Below, one piece after another: positions 1-5,229 of a stretch of DNA of 5,229 nt. The first letter of the stretch is position 1. The number at the start of each line of letters is the position of its first letter. The position numbers and the translations under genes are program-made. The notes under the pieces were generated by a model. The model ran no database searches. It was not told the origin of the DNA and worked only from the letters and a program-made list of their open reading frames with translations. The stretch lies in assembly GCA_903834675.1 (NCBI GenBank), contig CAILKC010000448.1, positions 1-5,229 of the forward strand, written 5' to 3'. This DNA is from an uncultured Victivallales bacterium (GTDB lineage Bacteria; Verrucomicrobiota; Lentisphaeria; Oligosphaerales; JAFGRS01).

Positions 1-213
1 GGGTCCTTGGCATCGCGGGATCCAGGGCGGCGAGGGTGGGGATACCGCGAACCCGGCCCCGGCGGGTCCTTGGCATCGCGGGCTCCAAGGCGGCGAGGGT
101 GGGGATACCGCGAACCCGGCCCCGGCGGGTCCTTGGCATCGCGGGATCCAGGGCGGCGAGGGTGGGGATACCGCGAACCCGGCCCCGGCGGGTCCTTGGC
201 ATCGCGGGATCCA
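1..213. repeat. 63-bp tandem repeat array, 3.4 copies, open at left edge
   Basis: Copies lie at 1..63, 64..126 and 127..189, with a 24-bp partial copy at 190..213 where similarity stops abruptly. Copies 1 and 3 are identical. Copy 2 differs at two bases (A to C at 83, G to A at 88). Each unit begins GGGTCCTTGGCATCGCGGGA and ends in GAACCCGGCCCCGGC. The array starts at the first base of the window, so its true length is unknown. The period is a multiple of three and the unit has no stop codon in any of the six frames, so it can look coding in every frame without being so. Near-identity between copies points to recent expansion or homogenisation. It may be an intergenic minisatellite-like or REP-like array, or part of a repetitive protein gene lying mostly outside the window. 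The repeat itself is certain; its role is unknown. Confidence 0.97.
45..207. other. Nested inverted repeat recurring in each 63-bp unit
   Basis: Across each unit junction there is a bipartite dyad. In the first instance CCGCGA (45..50) pairs with TCGCGG (76..81), and inside it ACCCG (51..55) pairs with CGGGT (63..67) around a 7-nt loop, leaving an 8-nt one-sided bulge (68..75). The same dyad recurs at 108..144 and 171..207, giving three instances at 63-bp spacing. If transcribed or single-stranded, each would offer an 11-bp interrupted stem. GC-rich DNA forms such pairings easily, so function is not shown. Confidence 0.6.
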
Positions 214-368
214 TATCGCGCGGCGGCCTTGTGGAATGCGTGTGGCAAGGTCGCCAACGGCGACCGCGACACCGCTTTGGCTTGGCGCCGGTGCCATGCC
301 TGACGGAGTATGTTATCGAGCAACCAGATACGTCAGACAGACCACGGGTTGTTGCGCTGCCCAGCCCG

Positions 369-388
369 GTTTCTTGAAACAGCCCTGG
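369..388. promoter_or_regulatory. Candidate regulatory motif GTTTCTTGAAAC plus GCCCTGG, upstream copy
   Basis: GTTTC (369..373), a TT centre, and GAAAC (376..380) form a perfect 5-bp inverted repeat about 75 bases before the start codon of the large gene. Together with the following GCCCTGG (382..388) it recurs after the gene at 5120..5136, where only ACA is missing between the two parts. AT-rich operator-like dyads are uncommon in this GC-rich sequence. It could be an operator, part of an extracytoplasmic-function sigma -35 region (GAAAC), or chance. No binding protein can be named. Confidence 0.35.
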
Positions 389-394
389 TGCCGT

Positions 395-407
395 GAGCCT
401 TCGGCTC
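395..407 (+). other. Small hairpin in the leader region
   Basis: GAGCC (395..399) pairs with GGCTC (403..407) around a TTC loop. It lies 35 bases before the ribosome binding site. No T-run follows, so it is not an intrinsic terminator. It may be a leader stem in the mRNA, or chance. Confidence 0.25.
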
Positions 408-429
408 GAAAACCTAGGCCCGCCAGGCC

Positions 430-459
430 ATGATCGAACAACGGAGAACAAGCCCATGA
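430..459 (+). other. Possible 9-codon leader reading frame overlapping the start codon
   Basis: ATG at 430 opens a short frame (MIEQRRTSP) whose TGA (457..459) overlaps the ATG of the large gene in an ATGA arrangement, which is typical of translational coupling. It has only a weak AGG upstream (425..427), and its own sequence contains the GGAG used by the large gene. It is probably chance; it is recorded because of the exact ATGA overlap. Confidence 0.12.
443..446 (+). promoter_or_regulatory. Ribosome binding site GGAG that decides the start at 456
   Basis: GGAG lies 9 bases before ATG 456, a normal Shine-Dalgarno distance. The same frame is open further upstream, with a GTG at 393, but that start has no purine-rich site before it and would place 21 charged residues ahead of the signal peptide. 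The site therefore favours 456 as the true start. Confidence 0.75.
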
Positions 460-3400
460 TCACCCGAGGTGTCTGGCTGGGGTGCAGCCTGCTGGTCCTG
501 TTCGTCGTGCCGCTGCAGGCGCAGCGGGTCGTGACGTCCGGCGGGTTGAAGCTGGAATTCGGCCAGGACGGCAGCGTTACCGGCCTCGCGGTGGGCGACA
601 AGCCCTGGCCCTTGGCCAAAGCAGCGCTCTCCGGCCTGCTCCTGCGCGACGTTGCCGCAGAGGGCCCGTTCGTGGCTGCCGGGGGCGCGCTCACCGCCGT
701 GGCGGATGGGCTGGCGCAGACGGGCATCAACGCCCTGCTCAAGCTGGACATCGAGGCGACCTATCGGGCCCGTTCGGGGGCGATCGAGGTCAAGGGCTTC
801 ATTCACGACCGCTCGGCTCAGGACCGCGCTATCACGGTACGTCTGGCACTGCCCGTGGAGGCCGCGGGGGGTCTCTGGTGGCAGGATCTGCTGAACCATG
901 AGACCATCGGCAGCGACGTCTACGCCAATCTCCATAACACCGGCGTGGGCGCCACCGGCAACACCTCCGCCTTCCCCTGGGCCGCCATCTCGGCCGCGCC
1001 GGGCGAGCTGTGCCTGGGTGTGCCGATGAACCGCTTCGTGGTCCACCGCCTCGCCTACGACGGGCAGCTCAAGAGCTTCACCCTGGATGTCGACTTCGGC
1101 CTCAGCCCGCTGACGAAAGCCTTTCCCTCGCGCGCCGACTTCGCCTTCGTCATCTACAGCGCTGACCCGCGCTGGGGTTTCCGCGCTGCCACCGCGGCCT
1201 ACTATGCCCTCTTCCCCGACGCCTTTGTCCGACGCGCCGAGAAAGAGGGGCTGTGGATGCCCTTCACCGAAATCTCCAAAGTGCAGGATGCCGAGGACTT
1301 CAATTTCGCCTTCCAGGAGGGTGCCACGAAAGTCGCCTGGGACGAAGCCCATGGCATCAACAGCTTCAAGTACATCGCACCTCATTGGGCCATGCTGTGG
1401 ATGCCGGAACAACTGACGAAGCCGACGCGCGAGTTCGTGCAGCAGAAGCTGGCCGCCGATCTCACCTCTACAGATGCCTCCGTGCGCCAGGCGGCGCAGG
1501 TCATCGTCAACGGCGCGGGCAAGAATGCGCAGGGCGAGTACCATTACACCATCGGGCAGGCCCACTGGGCGCCCCACAAAACCGGCTATATGGGTTGGTA
1601 TGCCATGTACGCGGCCAACGCCGACCCAGACCTCGCGCAGCTGGGGAAGGGTCCCACGACCGGCACCGAAGCGCTGGCCACAGTCGACCGTGAGATGGCG
1701 ACCTACAACCGGCCGGGCGCATTCCTGGACGGCTTCTACTTCGACGGGGTGGACGAACGGCCGCTGGACAACTACGCCACCGAGCACTTCCCCTTCGCCG
1801 CCGCGCCCCTCACCTTCGGCACAGACACCCGGCGCCCACTGCTGTGCGGGGCGTTCACTTCCTACAAGTTCGTCCAGCGCGTGGCTGAGAAGATGTGGGC
1901 GACCCAGCGGCTGACCATGGCCAATGGCGTCCCCTCGCAGTTCCCGTTCTCGACCTACTACCTCGACATCGCCGGTTCGGAGCGCGAACCGTCCATCGAG
2001 AGCGAGCCCGTGCCCCGCAGCTACCTGGCCTACGCCCGGGCCCTGCTCTACCACAAGCCACTGGTGCTGCTCTACAAGCCCCGTCTCGAGGAACGCTTTG
2101 ACCGCGACCTCTCTCCCTACCTGGTGGACTACATGCATGCCTGTCTGCCGTATGCGGCCGAGCCCAGCCTGTTCATGCTCTTCAGCGATACGGACCCCAG
2201 TTTCTACTACAACTTCTGGGAGCGCCCCGACTGGTACAACCGCTACCGTTCGATCTTCATCGACTTCCTGCCTTTGGTCAAGCGCCTGGCTCTGGCCGGC
2301 TGGGAGCCGGTTACCCAGGCGCGAGCCAGCGACCCGAGCATCGTGGTCGAGCGCTTCGGCAGCCAGGACCTGCATCTCGTGGCCCACAACCCCGCACGGC
2401 AGGGGGCGCCCGTGACCTTCACCCTTGAGGTCGACGCCGGGCTGCCCGTCGGCTCGCTGGCCTGTGCCGTCAATCTCGTGGATGGTGCCGCCGTACCGGT
2501 TCTGCCTCGCCCCGAGGGGGGCGTGCGCCTGCAACTCACGCTTGCCCCGCGGCGGTCGGCGGTGCTCGCTTTCGCCGCGCAGCGGCAGCACTTGGTCAGC
2601 TTCGACCTCGGCGAGGCGGCACGCTACGGCGAGATTGCCGTATCCCGGCTACAGGACAAGCTGAACCCGACCAGCGACCTCGACTTCAAGTCCGACCCCG
2701 GCGACACCGGCACGCCCGCGGGCTTCGCGCCGTACCGCGAGGGCGAGGTAACCTTCAGCTCTGAGCGGCAGGCCTGCCATTCCGCACCGCGTTGCACGAA
2801 GGTCGTGCTCAGCGGCAAAGCGCGCGCCGTCCAGACCGCGCAACTCCGGGTCCAGCCTGGGATCACCTACCGTTTCTCGATGTGGGGGAAAGCCGACCTC
2901 CCGACGCCGGGAACCGTCAGCTTCTATGTCCGTTGGAAGGATGAGCTTGGCAAGGATGGCAAGACCCTCGACCGCGCGCCGCTCACCGCCACCAGCGACT
3001 GGAAGCAGCTCGAGCTCACCGCGACCGCCCCCGCCACCGCGACTGCGGTCATGCTGGCCCTGGTCGGTACGCACCAGGGCGAAGGCACGGGCACGGTCTG
3101 GTTCGATGACCCCAGTGTGGTTGCCCTCGGCGAGAACGGACAGCAGACCGCGCTTCTGCCAGCCCTTCCGGTGACGCCGTCGGCCACGGCTACACGACTG
3201 GCGGCCGAGCTCCAGCAGCGCCGCGAGCAACTGCAGAAGCTCCTGGTGTCGGCCCCCGACGCCACCGACGCCAGCGCGGCCTGCGCGCGGATCCTGGCGC
3301 TGGCCACAGAGCTCGACCAGCAGGCCGCGGGGGTGCGTCGGGAAACGCCCGAGTACGCCAACGTCGCGGCCGCACTGGACGTGAGTGCCGGACGTCTGCG

Positions 3401-5021
3401 TCGTGCCGGCGGCGTGCTGGCCGCCTGGCAGTTGACTCTCACCGGCGGCGGCCAGGTCGCCCTGGGCGAGACGCCGCAGTTTGTGGTGCAGGTCCAGGCC
3501 GGAGCGCTGCCCCTCGAACAGGTGTCCGTCGCGCTGCAAGGGGAAGCCGGCCCGGTTGGCGGACCCGCTCCGGCCCCCTTCGCCCTCAAGGTGGGCGAGA
3601 GCAAGACCTTCAGCTTCAGTAGCCCTGCTCCGGGCTCAGTCGGGACCAGCCAGCGCCTCAAGGCCAGGGCTCGCGCCAGCGTTGCCGGAGGACACGTCCT
3701 GACCCTCGAACGCGAGGCCTCGTACAGCCTCGTCTCACCCTGTGAAAGCACTCTTCAGGATCTGGGGCAGGACGAGGATGGGCGCGTGCGTCGCCTGCTG
3801 CTCAACGCCTGCAACCGGCGGCGCGAGAAGACGCTGCCCGTGCATGTGACCGTCTCCCCACCCCAGGGCTTCACCGCCTCGGTGACGGATCAGACCATCG
3901 ATATCGCACCTGGCGCGGAGCTGAAGTTACCGATCAGCCTGACGGTCGGCGGCAGCGAGCCGAGCGGCTGGCTGGAGGCCACGATTAAGGCCACCTGGGA
4001 AGGCGGCGAGCAGTCCCACCCGTACGCCCAGCTCTACTGCCCGGCCAGCGCCAACCGGCTCACGAACCCTGGCTTCGAGGGCAGCCAGGATACGACCGCC
4101 ACGGGGTGGGCCCCGGCTGGCAAGAGCGGCTACACCCTCGACGCCAAGATCGCCCACGCCGGCAAGCAGTCGGTCCGAGTGAGTGGTCCCGCGGCCGGGG
4201 CCCGGCAGCGGCTCGAGTTGAACCAGTCCGTCGCCAGGCCGCTCATACTGCGCGGCTGGAGCCGCTGCGAGCAACCCGGCGAGCCGCCCGCCGCCGTCAT
4301 GACCATCGGCCAGACCGAACAGGCCCCAAGCGCCGCCGCGCGGCGCTCGGCAGACTACGCCCTCTACGTTGACCTGCACTACATGGCCGGCGGGGCGCTC
4401 TATGGTCAGGTCGCTACCTTCGACCCGACCGCCGCGGGCTGGCAGTTCTCCGAGAAGATCATCTCCGTGAACCAGCCGGTCAAGGACGCCACCGTCTACC
4501 TGCTGTACCGCCACCCGTCCGGCAGCGCCTGGTTCGATGACGTTCTTCTGGCCGAGGCCGAACCGAACCTGGCCCTGCTGCCCGGCGTCATGGCCAAGAC
4601 CGACAGCAGCTACCAAGGCTACACCCCCGCCGCCCTAACCGACGGCGTCACCGACACCGCTGGCCTCCCGTGGGACAAAGCCGCCTGGGCCTCCGACGAC
4701 GCCGCGCGCGAGCACTGGGTCGAGTTGACCTTCCCCCGCGAGGTCACCCTGCAGACCGTCCTGCTCTACTGGGCCGTGGACGTGGGCAACACCTGGACCT
4801 CGTGCCGCTACGCAATCCAGGTCCTTGCCGATGGCGCCTGGCGCGACGTGGCGACCGTCGCCGGACAAAGCCAGCGGGATCTGTCGGTCCACCGCTTCGC
4901 GCCGGTCGCGACCACGCGCCTGCGCCTGTTGCAGCCGGCAGGCGGTGGGCCGGTGACACGCCCGAACCTCCTCTGGCTGCGGGAGATCGCGGTGCTGCCC
5001 GTGCCCACAATACCGGAATGA
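456..5021 (+). CDS. Large secreted multidomain protein, putative glycoside hydrolase with carbohydrate-binding modules
   Basis: This 1521-residue protein probably acts on a polysaccharide or glycan outside the cytoplasm; its substrate is unknown. Residues 1-22 form a Sec signal peptide (Arg4, hydrophobic core 12-18, likely cleavage after Ala22 in PLQA-QR). Residues 27-235 look like the N-terminal beta-sandwich common before hydrolase barrels, followed by a linker helix starting DPRWGF (237). Residues 265-610 are barrel-like, with WMPF (267-270), the strand motif DGFYFDGVDE (425-434) and LDIAGSERE (503-511). Asp425, Asp430, Glu509 and Glu511 are candidate catalytic residues. A small beta domain follows (615-710). 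Then come a CBM4/9-type module (735-892, ending VWFDD, with Cys774 and Cys780), a helical linker (908-990), two beta-sandwich regions (991-1095 and 1096-1195, the second NEW3-like), another CBM4/9-type module (1204-1368, NPGFEG to AWFDD), and an F5/8 type C module (1371-1515). No LPXTG, PEP-CTERM or other anchor is visible. The frame is intact. The gene and its export are near certain, the enzyme class is inferred, and no specific family is assigned. Confidence 0.9.
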   Translation: MITRGVWLGCSLLVLFVVPLQAQRVVTSGGLKLEFGQDGSVTGLAVGDKPWPLAKAALSGLLLRDVAAEGPFVAAGGALTAVADGLAQTGINALLKLDIEATYRARSGAIEVKGFIHDRSAQDRAITVRLALPVEAAGGLWWQDLLNHETIGSDVYANLHNTGVGATGNTSAFPWAAISAAPGELCLGVPMNRFVVHRLAYDGQLKSFTLDVDFGLSPLTKAFPSRADFAFVIYSADPRWGFRAATAAYYALFPDAFVRRAEKEGLWMPFTEISKVQDAEDFNFAFQEGATKVAWDEAHGINSFKYIAPHWAMLWMPEQLTKPTREFVQQKLAADLTSTDASVRQAAQVIVNGAGKNAQGEYHYTIGQAHWAPHKTGYMGWYAMYAANADPDLAQLGKGPTTGTEALATVDREMATYNRPGAFLDGFYFDGVDERPLDNYATEHFPFAAAPLTFGTDTRRPLLCGAFTSYKFVQRVAEKMWATQRLTMANGVPSQFPFSTYYLDIAGSEREPSIESEPVPRSYLAYARALLYHKPLVLLYKPRLEERFDRDLSPYLVDYMHACLPYAAEPSLFMLFSDTDPSFYYNFWERPDWYNRYRSIFIDFLPLVKRLALAGWEPVTQARASDPSIVVERFGSQDLHLVAHNPARQGAPVTFTLEVDAGLPVGSLACAVNLVDGAAVPVLPRPEGGVRLQLTLAPRRSAVLAFAAQRQHLVSFDLGEAARYGEIAVSRLQDKLNPTSDLDFKSDPGDTGTPAGFAPYREGEVTFSSERQACHSAPRCTKVVLSGKARAVQTAQLRVQPGITYRFSMWGKADLPTPGTVSFYVRWKDELGKDGKTLDRAPLTATSDWKQLELTATAPATATAVMLALVGTHQGEGTGTVWFDDPSVVALGENGQQTALLPALPVTPSATATRLAAELQQRREQLQKLLVSAPDATDASAACARILALATELDQQAAGVRRETPEYANVAAALDVSAGRLRRAGGVLAAWQLTLTGGGQVALGETPQFVVQVQAGALPLEQVSVALQGEAGPVGGPAPAPFALKVGESKTFSFSSPAPGSVGTSQRLKARARASVAGGHVLTLEREASYSLVSPCESTLQDLGQDEDGRVRRLLLNACNRRREKTLPVHVTVSPPQGFTASVTDQTIDIAPGAELKLPISLTVGGSEPSGWLEATIKATWEGGEQSHPYAQLYCPASANRLTNPGFEGSQDTTATGWAPAGKSGYTLDAKIAHAGKQSVRVSGPAAGARQRLELNQSVARPLILRGWSRCEQPGEPPAAVMTIGQTEQAPSAAARRSADYALYVDLHYMAGGALYGQVATFDPTAAGWQFSEKIISVNQPVKDATVYLLYRHPSGSAWFDDVLLAEAEPNLALLPGVMAKTDSSYQGYTPAALTDGVTDTAGLPWDKAAWASDDAAREHWVELTFPREVTLQTVLLYWAVDVGNTWTSCRYAIQVLADGAWRDVATVAGQSQRDLSVHRFAPVATTRLRLLQPAGGGPVTRPNLLWLREIAVLPVPTIPE

Positions 5022-5045
5022 GACGTGCCGACGCGGTTCCCCTTC

Positions 5046-5071
5046 CGATCCGGCCGGTACGCGCCGGATCG
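5046..5071 (+). terminator. Strong hairpin 24 nt after the stop codon, possible transcript end
   Basis: CGATCCGGC (5046..5054) pairs perfectly with GCCGGATCG (5063..5071) around an 8-nt loop. Its place just after the only gene suggests a transcript-end or RNA-stabilising hairpin. No T-run follows, so a classical intrinsic terminator is not shown; a T-less terminator or a 3' stabiliser are alternatives. Confidence 0.45.
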
Positions 5072-5093
5072 CCTGGAGGGCGGCCCGGCGTAG

Positions 5094-5126
5094 CCGCCGC
5101 CGGCGGGACGACGGCGGTCGTTTCTT
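5094..5126 (+). terminator. Weak candidate intrinsic terminator
   Basis: CCGCCG (5094..5099) pairs with CGGCGG (5112..5117) around a 12-nt loop and is followed by TCGTTTCTT. The T content is modest, and those Ts also belong to the motif shared with the upstream flank, so the apparent tail may have another purpose. Competing pairings are possible in such GC-rich sequence. Confidence 0.3.
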
Positions 5127-5136
5127 GAAGCCCTGG
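5120..5136. promoter_or_regulatory. Candidate regulatory motif, downstream copy
   Basis: GTTTCTTGAA followed by GCCCTGG matches 17 bases of the motif at 369..388, lacking only ACA between the two parts. The deletion turns the exact inverted repeat into GTTTC-TT-GAAGC, which still pairs with one G-T step. If it marks promoters or operators, a co-regulated gene may start just beyond the right edge. Confidence 0.33.
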
Positions 5137-5229
5137 AGGGTACTTGGGCGCAGGTCAGTTCCGTAGGGGTTCGCTTGTCTGAGAACCGCAGAGGGTCGAG
5201 GGCCTTCCCGCCGTGGTGGGTCGAGAGAC

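Larger units (their letters stand above)
214..455. other. Non-coding region between repeat array and large gene
   Basis: No convincing gene is seen here. All three + frames stay open from the repeat array until stops near 301, 375 and 431. This follows from the stop-free repeat, and the peptides are rich in Arg, Pro and Gly with no recognisable fold. The stretch holds a perfect 6-bp stem with 3-nt loop (GTCGCC/GGCGAC, 250..264), an imperfect palindrome (TGGCGC/GTGCCA, 283..296), a 5-2-5 inverted repeat at 369..380, a 5-bp hairpin (GAGCC/GGCTC, 395..407), and the ribosome binding site of the large gene. None of the stems is followed by a T-run. I found no sigma-70 -35/-10 pair with good spacing, although the promoter of the large gene presumably lies here. 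Confidence 0.6.
5022..5229. other. Non-coding 3' flank of the large gene
   Basis: No gene start with a supported ribosome binding site is visible. Besides the two hairpins and the shared motif listed separately, there is a 9-bp direct repeat CCTGGAGGG at 5072..5080 and 5132..5140 (60 bp apart), a repeat of GGGTCGAG at 5193..5200 and 5218..5225, and a short stem GGTTC/GAACC (5168..5172 and 5183..5187). The stretch may be the promoter region of a gene beyond the right edge. Confidence 0.5.

Noticed and set aside
1..213. CRISPR array
   Set aside because: The units are contiguous 63-bp repeats without unique spacers, and no cas gene is present.
1..303. Plus-strand frame through the repeat array ending with TGA at 301 as the 3' end of a gene
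   Set aside because: All frames are open through the repeats, so openness is not evidence. Copy 2's substitutions would be two radical changes (Asp to Ala, Gly to Arg), and the tail after the repeats has no recognisable features.
277..314. Sigma-70 promoter from TTGGCG (282..287) and TATGTT (309..314)
   Set aside because: The spacing is 21 bases, too long for a standard promoter, and TTGTTG at 349 has no matching -10 element. No promoter can be assigned with confidence.
393..455. GTG at 393 as the start of the large gene
   Set aside because: It has no Shine-Dalgarno sequence and would add 21 polar residues before the signal peptide. ATG 456 has GGAG at 9-base spacing and begins the signal peptide directly.
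477..489. Lipoprotein signal around Cys10 (WLGCS)
   Set aside because: The cysteine lies at residue 10, before the hydrophobic core rather than after it, and the preceding residues do not match a lipobox. A standard signal peptide cleaved after Ala22 fits better.
414..2591. 725-codon open frame on the minus strand inside the large gene
   Set aside because: It lies opposite the large gene. Its peptide has no recognisable fold and is rich in Gly, Arg and Val, as expected for the antisense of GC-rich codons. The + strand protein has a signal peptide, ribosome binding site and recognisable modules.
2649..3751. Two overlapping minus-strand open frames of 296 and 275 codons
   Set aside because: They overlap each other and the large gene, and have low-complexity Arg/Ala/Gly composition with no domain signal. 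They are shadows of GC-rich coding sequence.
5161..5190. tRNA-like T-arm suggested by GGTTCGC and GAGAACC
   Set aside because: The loop is 10 nt, the remaining cloverleaf arms are absent, and no acceptor stem can be formed.

Overview
The window is GC-rich (about two-thirds G+C by eye). It carries one very large secreted-protein gene on the + strand (456..5021, 1521 codons), a tandem-repeat block at its left edge, and short non-coding stretches on both sides of the gene. There is no RNA gene, CRISPR array or insertion sequence that I can support. The size of the protein, its signal peptide and its chain of carbohydrate-binding-type modules resemble polysaccharide-degrading proteins of free-living GC-rich phyla such as Armatimonadota, Planctomycetota or related lineages. 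That placement is an impression from protein style and composition, not from a marker gene.

Layout. Positions 1..213 hold 3.4 copies of a 63-bp tandem repeat that runs off the left edge. Copies 1 and 3 are identical and copy 2 differs at two bases. The unit has no stop codon in any of the six frames and contains a nested inverted repeat. Positions 214..455 hold no convincing gene, but contain several small dyads, a 12-bp inverted-repeat motif at 369..380, and a GGAG ribosome binding site. The motif and its right flank recur, lacking three bases, downstream of the gene at 5120..5136. The gene follows at 456..5021. Positions 5022..5229 have a strong 9-bp hairpin 24 nt after the stop, a second GC hairpin, the second copy of the motif, and no recognisable gene.

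The protein reads, in order, as: signal peptide; N-terminal beta-sandwich; (beta/alpha)-barrel-like region with a DGFYFDG motif; small beta domain; CBM4/9-type module; helical linker; two beta-sandwich (Ig-like/NEW3-like) regions; second CBM4/9-type module ending in the same WFDD motif; and a C-terminal F5/8 type C (discoidin/CBM32-like) module. I infer an exported glycoside hydrolase, or a carbohydrate-binding protein derived from one, acting on an unknown glycan. The gene stands alone in this window, so no operon partners inform its substrate.

The items most worth a second look are the stop-free, dyad-containing 63-bp repeat array, the motif shared by both gene flanks, and the unassigned catalytic family of the large protein.
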